From the NCBI GenBank assembly GCA_033239125.1, contig BSWB01000002.1, forward strand, positions 47,093,001-47,157,000: 64,000 bases of DNA, written 5' to 3'. Source of the DNA: Fagopyrum homotropicum (Eukaryota > Streptophyta > Magnoliopsida > Caryophyllales > Polygonaceae). Below are positions 10,581 through 22,507 of this stretch, piece by piece; within the stretch, counting starts at the first letter, position 1, and every line of letters begins with the position of its first letter. Position numbers and translations under genes: made by a program. The notes beneath the pieces are model-generated. The model had not been told where the DNA came from. It saw nothing but the letters and a program-made list of their open reading frames with translations, and did not search any database.

Positions 10581-11899
10581 AATAGAATCAACCTTTACCG
10601 GGTAAGTCTCAGGCTAACTCACAAAGATGGGATGATGGCACACTCAAACCCCAATAAAGGATAACCCTTTATTACCTACACTTATGATCTTTGGTAAACA
10701 AACAAAGGAATTACCGGGTAAGTCTCATCCTAGGCTTGCATTGAACCAGGAAAGGTGTAATAAGAATAGGATTTGGCAAACTCTATCACTTAACTCTCAG
10801 TTATGGATCAGATAAGGTCACCTCGGTCAGACGAATTCCACCCTGGCCGAGATGTTCATCGACTGAACGAGATATTCTAGGGTTAAGGATAAAGACTCGA
10901 GCTTTAAGGGTCCTACTGGAATTTAAGATTATTCTATCATCGTTTTTCCCACAACCTTCAGTCAATCACCCTAGAATCACACAAAGAAATTAGTCACTCA
11001 TCATCATGAAAGCAATAATCAAATATATGGGAAGAAAGTGAATATTTGAACACAAGAACCTTAAGAACAAGGCTTCAATAACTGGATCAAATATCACAAA
11101 TAAGCATTCCTTGGATCACAAATCCAACAAGACAATCAACAAGAAGGGAATCTAAGAAAACCTTACAAAACCCTTCACAAAAGCTATAAAAGCTATCAAC
11201 TTCCTTCCTTCAATCTTCCTTCAACCTTCCAAAAATTCCTAACTGCAGCTTCTTCAATCCCCAGCTGTTATGATGGTAGCGGGTTTTTCGGTGATGTGCC
11301 GATGCTGAATTGTGGAAAATACAGCCCTTTATATAGGAGAATTACCCTCCAAAGATAAAATATCTTGAAAATATATTATCCTAATAAAATATATCTTAAT
11401 CTCTAAAATAGATCTCCAAAATATATAATCTTCCTTCCAGAAATCCAGCCCAAAAATATAAGATCTCTCTTTCCAAAATTAAAAGATCTCAGCCAAGAAT
11501 AAACGATCTCGCCGCGTCCAAGGTGTTCGCCTCGGTCGAGCCGCTCCTCTAGATCACCTCGGTCGAGGTGACTTTGTGGTCAACCGAGATGACTCTAAAC
11601 TGAATGTGAAATCTCTTAAATCTGGTTCCAAGTGAATCACTAATCCAATTCCATGCTTCCTGGATTCTTCCTTAAGCTCCTGAATGTAGCTCCAATGACT
11701 CCTTAGCTCCTTTAGCTCCATTTTGATGCAAAACGTGTCATTTTACCTACGATTACAACGAAACTTGGTGTAGACCTCGATTCCCGCAAAGGTAGATGAA
11801 ATGATAATATAATCATATAATATACATCCAATCATGCAGATTATTGAAGATAAAACGTCTAAACAAGTCCCAAAATATAGACTATAATTCATGCTATCA

Positions 11900-13268
11900 A
11901 AATACCCCATACTTGTCTCTTGCTTGTCCCCAAGCAAGTTCCAAATCTTATGTACAAGATAGAATGGATTATAAGTCATAAAGATCAATGAAAAGTATTT
12001 CAAAACATTTTTGGTGGTGTGCTCCACTCATAGATCACTCTAAGAGAATGCTTCATGGAATTTAAAATCAAAATATGATCAAAACATTTTATAAATATAA
12101 GAAAGTTGTTCATCTTTGCATAAAATCATAGAATGCATAATAAATCATAATCATCGAAATTAATCATGTATAATCCAGTTTAAACCACCAAGTCAATCAA
12201 CAAGCTCGAGGTCTCAAGGTATTTTCAAGAGAAGGTCAAGAAACGTGTGAGGGTGGGATGTATATAGGGAATGTGGTGCTAGAATCCGGGAAAAGGATCT
12301 TTACTTCACTTCCTTTGAATTTCAACATCTTCCACCAATAAGCCTTGCGTATTTTCCTTTACTTTTTGGGATGCATGGACAGAGGTGCACAATAACCGAA
12401 GTCTAGGAGATCAGCAATCATCAATTTCTCAAGATGCCTCAAACCCTTGATGCACATACCATGACCCGTTAGAAATATCGCTCAATCCGACTTTGGCAAG
12501 ACACAAACACCCGGCTATGTGAATGGTGCCGAGTTACTCATCATCATGATTGAATTCCCCAAACCTATTTGTTTCTTTCTAACATTCAGCCAACATCTCA
12601 ACTTTTCTTTCACTTGCTTTTCACTTGCTTGCTTCCAAATTTCCGGTTAGATGAAGGGAGGCAAATATGTATATGAGGGGCTAAAGCATGATCAAGAAGA
12701 AGAAGAGAAGAGAATGAATTGTCTTAATCATCCCAGGAAGAAAGTGAGAGAACTCATCATGTGGTGTCAACCTTCAAATTCAACATAATTTAGATAAAAA
12801 CAAAGTATTAAACATGCCACAAATTTCAAACAAAGCATTTTACAACTTAAACATATTATAAAACCTTTCAAACATATAAAGATTTCAAAACCAGTCAGCA
12901 AACAGAATCATCACTGAGGTCATATCCAGATAAGAAGCACAAAAATCGTTTCGAAAACTGTCTCAGTTAAGCCATCTCGGTCGAGATGTTCTAAGTCAAC
13001 CGAGGTATTGCACCTCGATTGGTCAGAGTCACATCGGTCGAGGTCAAAAAAAAAATTTTCTTAAACCAGTTTTTGACGTGTTTCTCAATCAAATAACTTG
13101 TATGCATGCATGTAGTATCAGATAAACATATAGAGCATAAAGAAAATCATAAATATCCGAACCGAGTCATACAAGCATACACATAAGTCATATAAATACA
13201 TCCAAATACCCCATACTTGGGAGACATTGTCCCAATAGGTCAAAATAAGTCTAAAGAAACAGAGTACT
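11900..13268 (-). other. 3' non-coding region of the three-LTR Athila element
   Basis: Lies between LTR A and the Tekay-like insertion; its second copy is 31236 to about 32600 between LTRs B and C. On the minus strand it ends in TATGGGGTATTT just before LTR A. It carries near-palindromes at 12973-12988 (CATCTCGGTCGAGATG) and 13031-13045. No ORF is supported. GTACT at 13264-13268 is the left target duplication of the Tekay-like element. Confidence 0.8.
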
Positions 13269-15401
13269 TGTAATAGCTAGGATTTCCGAATTCTAATTAA
13301 TATTGATTAACTTAATCGTTTATAGTAATTGACATATAACTCGCGAAGATTTCGCAAGTGATGAGTATGAGTCCCACCGTTATGTTCCTAGCGTAATTTT
13401 GGACGTTTGGGGAAATTTTTACTTTTTCCCCCGGGTAATTATTTTTACTCTCCGGTGTTATTTGGAGCATTTGGGAGCTCCAATTAATAAAAATGCAGTT
13501 GAGAGAAATGATCAGGACATCGGATATGTCCTAGATATGAAATAACATGGAGAGGCAAAACGGCCAAAAGAGTCGCTATTTCGTTTCTTAACGGCTAAGA
13601 AAGACGGCTTAGGAATACACGTTTTCCGAGGCAGTTGTGTAATAGTTATCCCTACAATATTCCAGATTTAATGTTCCAATCTCGAGAAGTTTGGAGAAAG
13701 AGGTTCGACCCGCCTTTGGATCGGTTAAAGGATAATTATCAACTTTAGTAAAGGATAATTATCGTCTTCACTATAAATAGCGGAAAATCCTTTATTAATT
13801 CATTTCATTTCACGTTTCCTCGTAAAAGCTCTGATTTCTCTCAACCTTCAAACTCAGATCTACTCTCCGTTTCTAATCCGATTTCAATTCCGTTTGAGTT
13901 TCTGGATTCCTCTCTTCATTCTCTTCATATCGGTACCGAGTTTTTGCATTTCCGAGTATATGGAGGGCTGGTCGAGCATATATGTCACCAGGCAGGTTCC
14001 GTCGCTCAGATTCCGGTGAATTTGATGTTGTCCATGCGTAGCTTGCGTCGTTGTGATTCCGAATCTTCTTTCAGATCGTCAATCGGGTTAGTAACGAATA
14101 AGTTATGAATTTATTCGTTTTCCGTACTGCGATTTGGCCAAAATTGAATTTAGGCTTGTCAAAATGGATAATTAGAAATTCCATTATGGTCTTTATATTA
14201 TTCTGATGATTATGGATAGTTTGTTTGATGAAATCTGATGACAGGTGGGTTTAGAAATTGCCTGCGGGCAAAACGTTATTCTGGCGAAATCTAATTAATT
14301 AATTAAAGGTTAATTAATTAAATTAGGATTAGAATTGAGATTGAGGAATGTTGATTAGATACTACCTTGAGATTTGAGGAATTGTGAGTTATGTTGAGAT
14401 ATTGAGGTTTAGTTGGTTGTGAGGCTCATAGATTGAGTATGATCCTTATGGATCCCTTTGGGTCTAGGTGTGACCCCTTTGATGAATAGAGGTTGATATA
14501 TCTCTTTATGCCTTGTTATTAGGCAGTGTCCCTCTCAGGATTGGAGGTTGATCGTGGTTGTGATTGTACGAGGTTGAGGTAAGTCCGTAGGACTTACTTA
14601 GCTACCATCCCTATATTGGGTGTTTGCATAAGTGGTGTGTGCTTTATATGTTTGCTATGATAGCATGAGTTGTCGTTTTTATCGACCTATGTTCTATTGA
14701 CTGCCCCACTGCGTGGCTGTGATAACCTCTCCCTTTCATCCCACCGTGGAGTCTGGGAGGTTCTCTGATGTCGGGCCAGACTGGTTTACCGGAAGGGCGC
14801 AATCCACTCCCATAGGGTACACGGATTGTGTGACCGATACTCGTACAGCTGGACATTGTACTCAGAGGCGGGGATGTATCGGTCCTCGTGTCACATACTT
14901 TCATCTATCTATATATATATACGGTTTTTGAGTGAATGGTTATTATATAAAGATAATAAATGGGTAAATGTGTGATAGCATGCTGATGTGTTTATCTTTC
15001 ATGATTGTGTTTGTGCTTATGCATTACCTCATATATGTATGGTTAGCTAACGGTTTCATACCGTGTTGTAGATGTTTACAGGTTAGGCGCTACTGGGTGA
15101 TCTGGCAGGGTGACAGGCCGAGGACTCTCGTACATTAGGTGGTTGGTTTGGGGTTGTTGTGTTTCCCCTCTGCGTGAGGATGATCTTTTGTACCTCCTGT
15201 GTGAGGATGTCGTTTTATATACTCGGCTATGTTGTTGTTTACTTTGGGTCGTACAGTTTATACTGTTTTATGTATTTGTTTTGTATCTGTCAGTGCCATG
15301 TTGTAAGGTCCAATGAACTTGTTGTCAGGCTAGGGTCAGGATCCATTGTGAGATCCTAGCCCAATGTGACATCCCGAGTCCCGCGGATTCGGGGTGTTAC
15401 A
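13269..15401 (+). repeat. 5' LTR of the Tekay-like element
   Basis: Starts TGTAATAGCTAGG and ends TTCGGGGTGTTACA. It contains a TATA box at 13772-13779, the hairpin GAGGTAAGTCCGTAGGACTT at 14576 and the GTTAGCTAACGG/ATACCG block at 15042-15063. Short ORFs here recur unchanged in the 3' LTR and are not genes. Confidence 0.95.
13772..13779 (+). promoter_or_regulatory. putative TATA box of the Tekay-like LTR
   Basis: TATAAATA in CACTATAAATAGCGG, kept in the 3' LTR at 20873-20880. It would drive the genomic transcript from the 5' LTR; the CT-rich stretch after it fits a plant transcription start region. Confidence 0.6.
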
Positions 15402-15405
15402 GAGT

Positions 15406-15417
15406 TGGTATCAGAGC
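15406..15417 (+). other. primer-binding site (initiator Met tRNA)
   Basis: TGGTATCAGAGC, four bases after the 5' LTR end, the usual plant iMet primer complement. It confirms element orientation and LTR boundary. Confidence 0.93.
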
Positions 15418-18400
15418 CCAGGTTGACAACAATGGCACTTGCTACCTGCAATGAGGTTTGATAGGTAAAATAAACAGAGCCCACATGGGATCTGATGTTT
15501 TCAAAGGTTTTGGTTTTAAGTGTGGTTTTGGGATAGAATGTACGAGAAGTCGTCACCTCTGCCATGGATCTCTGCAGCGTAGATATGTATATATATCTGT
15601 GTGTACTATGGATTATGTGGATGTATTATATACATATCGATACCTATGGCATATATATAGCCTTATAAGATTAGGTGCGTATATCTTACAGATGACTCAG
15701 ACTAGAGTAGTATCTGTAGTAGGATGAGGTAGGGGTACACCCCCTCTTCCTCCAGTGGTGATAAGTTAGGGACCAGTTTCCGCTGTTGTTTCGCCTATGG
15801 CAGAGAACGAGGTTGAAGAGGCTGATCGTGTCTCCATGAGTAGATCCGAGTTTCAAGAATATATGTAACAAGTATATGAAGCGGTGATAGCGGGTAGATC
15901 CACACCGGATTTACCAACAATTGTGAGATCAATTGAAGCTTCTGGATCCGGAAAGAAGCGATGGACTGAATCAGTTAGTGGAGAAGCAAAGATGATGAAT
16001 GGGGAACCAAGTCCGATATCAGGACAATCTAGTGATCATTTGGCCACAAAGATGAATGGCAAGGAACTACAGTGTTTTAATTGCGTGGAAGTTGGGACAC
16101 TGGCGAGTTGTGTGCCCAAAGGCGCCCATCAGATGCTTTACGTGTGGTAAAGCAGGGCATAGAGCGAAGTTTTGTCGACAGGGCAAGACATTGCCTTTAC
16201 AGGTTCCCTTCAAGAGTGAGATCATTCCAGGTGAACGACGAAGGTCGAGTTACCCTTCAGTTGCACAGGTTGCAAGGATGGGATGATTATGTTTCAGTTG
16301 TGGCTATCGAGGTTGCGTTTTGTGTGCCCTTTGGCACTGATAGCTTGTTTCACTTGTGGTGAGCTAGGCCTTCTGGCCCTTTTCTATCAGCACGGTGGTG
16401 TTTCTTCCCAGCAAGACCTTCCTCTTTCCGATGCAGAAAGAGTGGAAGTGGAGGCTATAGTAATGACCTCAGTGATACTTGAGGAGCATGGATCTGACAT
16501 TGAGTGATGATATGTAGTGGAGCTACGAGTGTTAGTTGTTATAGGTACCATTCTCGTTAATGGTTTACCTAGTGGAGTTTTGTTTGTTATGAGTGCTATG
16601 CACTTCTTGTCTTTCGATACATGCGTTAATGGTTGATCTTTCAAATATAGTAGAAGGTGGACTTTCCTTTACATGATTACCAGGGTCTGAGGTACCCGCG
16701 AGATATGTGTTTGTTCCCTTATTCCAGGACTTGTGTATGACTTGTAGACTTCCTTGTCATGCCGTAGATGCATGGGGAAGTCATTATGTGTATGGATTGG
16801 ATGAATAGATATCATGTAGTGTTAGATATTAATAGTAAGGCTATTATAGTCTTTATTGAGATAGTAAATAGAGGTCTTCTGAGGTTAAGACCTTTGATGA
16901 GACGGGTTTGTCATCAGGACTGTACGAGCATCGAGCTGATAACACAGAGATGTGACACCTTCTAGTGTTATACCATGAAGGAGCGAGATAGTCCAACATT
17001 AGAAGGTATTCCAGTTGTTTATGAGTTTATAGACGTGTTACTGAACCGTCTAGCTGCCACCTCAGCGGAGTGTGGACATTGTTATCAAGTTGAAGTATGA
17101 TACAAGATTGAACGGGAAAGCCACACTATACAGTGCTTGTTGAGATATTGTACTGATAACTTGAAAAGTTGACTGAAACGGGTTTACCCTAGTAGGTTCT
17201 ATGTTCCGTATTGACGACCTGATGAGTTAGCTTCAAGAAGCAATTGTGTTTTCAGGATTCCTTTATGCTCAAGATATCCCTAGTCATGGATGAGAGAGCA
17301 ACATGTGTATGAGATAACATCCCATACCCGTTATGGACACTACGAGTTTGTAGTGATGTCATTTGAGTTGACGAATGTTTTAGTAGTTTTATGGAGTTGA
17401 TGAACAATATCTTCATTGACTTCCTTGATTAGTTGGTGGTGGACTTCATTGATGACATGCCGGTATACTCTCATAGCAGAGAATAGTAGACCGATCGTCT
17501 GAGGACCGTTCTGTAGATTTCGAGAGATAGAGAGTTGTATGCTACGCTCTCTAAGTGTAAGTTGAGATGCCAGTGGTAGCCTTTTTAGGCCATGTTGTCT
17601 CCGCCAGTGGGATCATGGTTGACTAGGCGATAATTTAGTATGTTGTACCATGGGAGATACTGATGAACATTAAAGAATACGTAGTTTTCTCGGCTCATCC
17701 GATTGCTACCAATGCTTTGAGGAAGGATTTTATATGATTACGTATTCATTTGCGAGTCTTTTGAGAAGACCACCATAACTATGTGATGAGAGCAATGTGT
17801 CTATGTTCTGAAGAGTTGAGGAGGCATTTGACCTCTGCTTCCATTCTGTTGTAGTTAGAAGATTTTTGGGATCCCGTGATTTACAGGGATACATCCCAGC
17901 TAAGTTTGAGATGTGTATTACTACAGAGGAGTAGGGTTATTGATATATGTGTTTACAGCTGAGAACGTATGATGAGAACTACCCGACTCATGATTTAGAG
18001 TTAGTAGTGGTAGTTCAGATTTCTATAGATCATAGAAATCTGAAGTATATTTTATGCAACAGGGGTTGAATAACCGCTAGTGTTAAGAGCTTAAGTTGAT
18101 AAAGACTTTGAACTGGAGGTTCCATATCATTCCGAGAAGTTGAACGTTGTTGCCGACAACTGGAACGGAAAGACGCTCCAAGAGAAGATGATTGTGAGAC
18201 AGATAGTTCAGCTTCAGCTTCAGAGAAATCTAGCTTGGCTAGAGTTGGACAATCAGTTCCTTGATGAGGATACCCAGTTATACCTCAGAGGTTCTACCTG
18301 GTCTGTTGGATGAGGTCCAACAGAAGCAGGAGACCTGCCCGGCCTTGACAAGGTTTAGAGAAAGGATGTCTCGTACTGAGGCATCCTAGTTCTCCATGGG

Positions 18401-19740
18401 AGTAGATGGACTGATGAAGAGTCATGACCACTTTGAGTACCTGCTGATGCAGATGGAGACAGAGAATACTATGGTATACCCATTGTACGCCTTATTCAGT
18501 ACATTCAGGTACGAGTAAGATGTACCACGAAATGAGACGATTATATTGTATGAAGCCGATATAACCAGATTTGTGATATAGTGTGTGACCTCTTAGCAGG
18601 TCCAGATAGAGTATTTTCGATCTAGAGATAAGCCCCACCCACTACCAGTGCAGTAGTAGAATTTGGGAGGACATCTCTATGGACTATTTATGGGATTGTG
18701 ACCCAGTAGAAGATTTATGTTATCTGGATTGTTGGTAACAAATTAATGAAACCGGCACGTTTCATTTCTATCAAAAGGACGTGGCAAGTGAATGAATTGG
18801 CTGAGGAGTACACTAGACAGATAGTGAGACTCCATGGTATACCGAGAACGATCATTTTTTTATCGAGATGGATGTTTTTACTTTGAGATTTTAGGCAGCA
18901 GATTTCGACTGCTTTGGGGACGAGTCTGTATCTCATGACTACACTTCACCCCCTGACAGATGGTCAGTTAGAAAGGATCATCTAGATCTTAAAGATCTAT
19001 TATAAGTTGTAAGTCGAATGGGAAACGTGGATGGTTATATTACCTTCCATTAATGAGTTTATTATATAACAATGAAGGACGTGCATCTTTCTGGGATGGC
19101 CCTATGAAGCAATATATATAGACATAGATGTCGTATATCCTTATGCTAGAAGTGATCTAGTAGTAGTAGTGGAATAACACCTGACCAGATTCAGGATTTT
19201 ATAGTTCAAGTAACGATGATTAAAGGAAGAGTGTTGGCTCTACATAGTCGCCAGATTGTGTGTGTAGACAAGAGGTGTTAACCTCTAAAGTTCAAGTGAG
19301 AGTTCATGTCCGGCTGGAGGTATCTCAGCTGTGAGACGTTTATTGTGTATTATGAAAAGGGGAACTGAGTTTCCAATATGTCGGTTACTTGAGATCTTGA
19401 TCAGTTTTGTGAAGGCAACATGATGTTTAGCTTTCACTCTGAAGTTGGTGGATGTTCACCCAGTGTTCATGTGTCTCAACTGAGGAAGTATATACCAGGT
19501 TGGAAACACTTTGTGAGTTATAATGATCTAGTGATTAAGTTGAACCACATCGTTGTTGAGCATCTGATTACATTCTTGGAATAAGATATGAAACGCTTGC
19601 ATTTGAAAGACATTCCCATATTGAGGATATTATGGTCGAGATGAAGACCTGAAGAGGCTATGTGAGAGACTGAGGATAGTGTCCTGAGGAACTATCCAGA
19701 GTATATGTTGGGACAAACCCATTTGTGGGAGCACGAGTAG
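15418..19740 (+). pseudogene. decayed Tekay-like gag-pol polyprotein
   Basis: No long frame survives, but pieces occur in order: CCHC-like knuckles at about 16072, 16134 (CFTCGKAGHRAKFC), 16291 and 16348; a protease region near 16530-16620 without its Asp-Ser-Gly; WMNRYHVVLDI near 16798; RT pieces near 17340-17470 (LTN...FMELMN, VVDFIDDMPVYS); RNase H near 17960 (NYPTHDLELVVV); integrase near 18945 (HPLTDGQLERII); and chromodomain-like text near 19545-19700 (KDIPILRILW). Stops and frame changes are frequent throughout. Several stops look like CAG-to-TAG or TGG-to-TAG/TGA changes, as expected from loss of methylated cytosine. It cannot encode protein. Confidence 0.88.
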
Positions 19741-19869
19741 ATCTTAGTGTTATCTTGATGAATGTTGTGCTTATGTGCTTATATGCCTTGATGTGTTATT
19801 CCATGCTAGTTGTGATGTGATTTATGATCTTAGTAGATCTTGATGTGCTAGCGTGATGTATGTTATAGC

Positions 19870-20274
19870 TGGAGATGATTACTTCCTCCACGCTACCCGA
19901 GTATGATTATATTTATAGCTGGAGATGGTTCTTTCCTTCATGCTATTTGAGTGTGATTAGGATTCAGCTGGAGATAGTTCTTTCCTCCATGCTACCTTGA
20001 TGGACATAGTTTTAGTGGAGATGTGATTCCTCCATATGATATATATGATTATGGTTTGCTAGAGACGTATTTCCTCTATGCTTATGATATGTTTGGGCTA
20101 GAGATGTGCTTCCTCTATGCCTTATGATGTGGTATAGCGAGAGACGTGATTCCTCTACGCCTTTGGGTAGCGTTATGGCCCTATTTCCTGGAGATGATGA
20201 TTCCTCCATGTTTATACTTGAGGTTATAGATTGTTATAGGTTATGATCTTTTGAACGGAGATGTGATACCTCCG
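19870..20274 (+). repeat. array of nine small hairpins before the 3' LTR
   Basis: Nine units each have a 4-5 bp stem and a loop of about 9-11 bases. Stem arms: TGGAG/CTCCA (19870/19886), TGGAG/CTTCA (19920/19936), TGGAG/CTCCA (19969/19985), TGGAG/CTCCA (20016/20030), TAGAG/CTCTA (20060/20074), TAGAG/CTCTA (20099/20113), AGAG/CTCT (20140/20153), TGGAG/CTCCA (20189/20204), CGGAG/CTCCG (20256/20270). Outer arms also pair in several units (AGC/GCT, GGC/GCC, GCG/CGC) across a one-base bulge. Linkers vary; the paired arms change together. Confidence 0.85.
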
Positions 20275-20357
20275 ATAGAAAGAGTGAGAGTTATACCTCG
20301 GCGTATGGGTCCGAGAGGATTTGGGAATTGTCCAAGTTTCGGGACGAAACTTTTTTT

Positions 20358-20370
20358 AAGGGGTGTGTGA
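20358..20370 (+). other. polypurine-like tract before the 3' LTR
   Basis: AAGGGGTGTGTGA directly precedes the LTR's TGTAATAGC, after GGGACGAAACTTTTTTT. GGGACGAAA-T-rich-AAGG is usual just before chromovirus 3' LTRs. Confidence 0.65.
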
Positions 20371-22502
20371 TGTAATAGCTAGGATTTCCGAATTCTAATT
20401 AATGTTGATTAACTTAATCGTTATAGTAATTGACATATAACTCGTGAAGATTTCGCAAGTGATGAGTATGAGTCCCACCGTTATGTTCCTAGCGTAATTT
20501 TGGACGTTTGGGGAAATTTTTACTTTTTCCCCCGGGTAATTATTTTTACTCTCCGGTGTTATTTGGAGCATTTGGGAGCTCCAATTAATAAAAATGCAGT
20601 TGAGAGAAATGATCAGGACATCGGATATGTCCTAGATATGAAATAACATGGAGAGGCAAAACGGCCAAAAGAGTCGCTATTTCGTTTCTTAACGGCTAAG
20701 AAAGACGGCTTAGAAATACACGTTTTCCGAGGCAGTTGTGTAATAGTTATCCCTACAATATTCCAGATTTAATGTTCCAATCTCGAGAAGTTTGGAGAAA
20801 GAGGTTCGACCCGCCTTTGGATCGGTTAAAGGATAATTATCAACTTTACTAAAGGATAATTATCGTCTTCACTATAAATAGCGGAAAATCCTTTATTAAT
20901 TCATTTCATTTCACGTTTCCTCGTAAAATCTCTGATTTCTCTCAACCTTCAAACTCAGATCTACTCTCCGTTTCTAATCCGATTTCAATTCCGTTTGAGT
21001 TTCTGGATTCCTCTCTTCATTCTCTTCATATCGGTACCGAGTTTCTGCATTTCCGAGTATATGGAGGGCTGGTCGAGCATATATGTCACCAGGCAGGTTC
21101 CGTCGCTCAGATTCCGGTGAATTTGATGTTGTCCATGCGTAGCTTGCGTCGTTGTGATTCCGAATCTTCTTTCAGATCGTCAATCGGGTTAGTAACGAAT
21201 AAGTTATGAATTTATTCGTTTTCCGTACTGCGATTTGGCCAAAATTGAATTTAGGCTTGTCAAAATGGATAATTAGAAATTCCATTATGGTCGTTATATT
21301 ATTCTGATGATTATGGATAGTTTGTTTGATGAAATCTGATGACAGGTGGGTTTAGAAATTGCCTGCGGGCAAAACGTTATTCTGGCGAAATCTAATTAAT
21401 TAATTAAAGGTTAATTAATTAAATTAGGATTAGAATTGAGATTGAGGAATGTTGATTAGATACTACCTTGAGATTTGAGGAATTGTGAGTTATGCTGAGA
21501 TATTGAGGTTTAGTTGGTTGTGAGGCTCATAGATTGAGTATGATCCTTATGGATCCCTTTGGGTCTAGGTGTGACCCCTTTGATGAATAGAGGTTGATAT
21601 ATCTCTTTATGCCTTGTTATTAGGCAGTGTCCCTCTCAGGATTGGAGGTTGATCGTGGTTGTGATTGTACGAGGTTGAGGTAAGTCCGTATGACTTACTT
21701 AGCTACCATCCCTATATTGGGTGTTTGCATAAGTGGTGTGTGCTTTATATGTTTGCTATGATAGCATGAGTTGTCGTTTTTATCGACCTATGTTCTATTG
21801 ACTGCCCCACTGTGTGGCTGTGATAACCTTTCCCTTTCATCCCGCCGTGGAGTCTGGGAGGTTCTCTGATGTCGGGCCAGACTGGTTTACAGGAAGGGCG
21901 CAATCCACTCCCATAGGGTACACGGATTGTGTGACCGATACTCGTACAGCTGGACATTGTACTCAGAGGCGGGGATGTATCGGTCCTCATGTCACATACT
22001 TTCATCTATCTATATATATATACGGTTTTTGAGTGAATGGTTATTATATAAAGATAATAAATGGGTAAATGTGTGATAGCATGCTGATGTGTTTATCTTT
22101 CATGATTGTGTTTGTGCTTATGCATTACCTCATATATGTATGGTTAGCTAACGGTTTCATACCGTGTTGTAGATGTTTACAGGTTAGGCGCTACTAGGTG
22201 ATCTGGCAGGGTGACAGGCCGAGGACTCTCGTACATTAGGTGGTTGGTTTGGGGTTGTTGTGTTTCCCCTCTGCGTGAGGATGATCTTTTGTACCTCCTG
22301 TGTGAGGATGTCGTTTTATATACTCGGCTATGTTGTTGTTTACTTTGGGTCGTACAGTTTATACTGTTTTATGTATTTGTTTTGTATCTGTCAGTGCCAT
22401 GTTGTAAGGTCCAGTGAACTTGTTGTCAGGCTAGGGTCAGGATCCATTGTGAGATCCTAGCCCAATGTGACATCCCGAGTCCCGCGGATTCGGGGTGTTA
22501 CA
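20371..22502 (+). repeat. 3' LTR of the Tekay-like element
   Basis: Nearly identical to 13269-15401 (differences include AATATTG/AATGTTG, TTTATAG/TTATAG, TTTAGTAAAGG/TTTACTAAAGG, GTAGGACTT/GTATGACTT). Ends GTGTTACA, followed by GTACT. One difference breaks a stem pair of the conserved hairpin (21677-21704). Confidence 0.95.
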
Positions 22503-22507
22503 GTACT

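Larger units (their letters stand above)
8509..11899 (-). repeat. LTR A (3' LTR) of the three-LTR Athila element, interrupted by a solo LTR
   Basis: In plus coordinates starts TGTTCGCT and ends ATGCTATCA. Without the solo LTR plus one duplicated AATAG (8972-10585) it is about 1777 bases, against 1773 and 1769 for B and C. A TATA box (TATATAAA, minus) lies at 11328-11335. It carries CACCTCGGTCGAGGTG at 11555-11570 and four TTACCGGGTAAGTCTC motifs. The PPT complement AAATACCCCATA follows at 11900. Confidence 0.9.
13269..22502 (+). mobile_element. complete Tekay/Del-like chromovirus with decayed coding region
   Basis: 9234 bp, bounded by GTACT at 13264-13268 and 22503-22507. LTRs are 13269-15401 and 20371-22502. 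An iMet primer site follows the 5' LTR and a short purine-rich tract precedes the 3' LTR. Recognisable remains of gag zinc knuckles, protease, RT, RNase H, integrase and a C-terminal chromodomain occur in the Tekay order but are riddled with stops and indels. By eye the LTRs differ at about 16 substitutions and one indel over about 2130 bases, so the insertion is recent. Confidence 0.93.

Noticed and set aside
15110..15359. Cys-rich small ORFs, repeated at 22211-22460
   Set aside because: They lie inside the two LTRs of the Tekay-like element, are duplicated only because LTRs are, and overlap conserved non-coding blocks.
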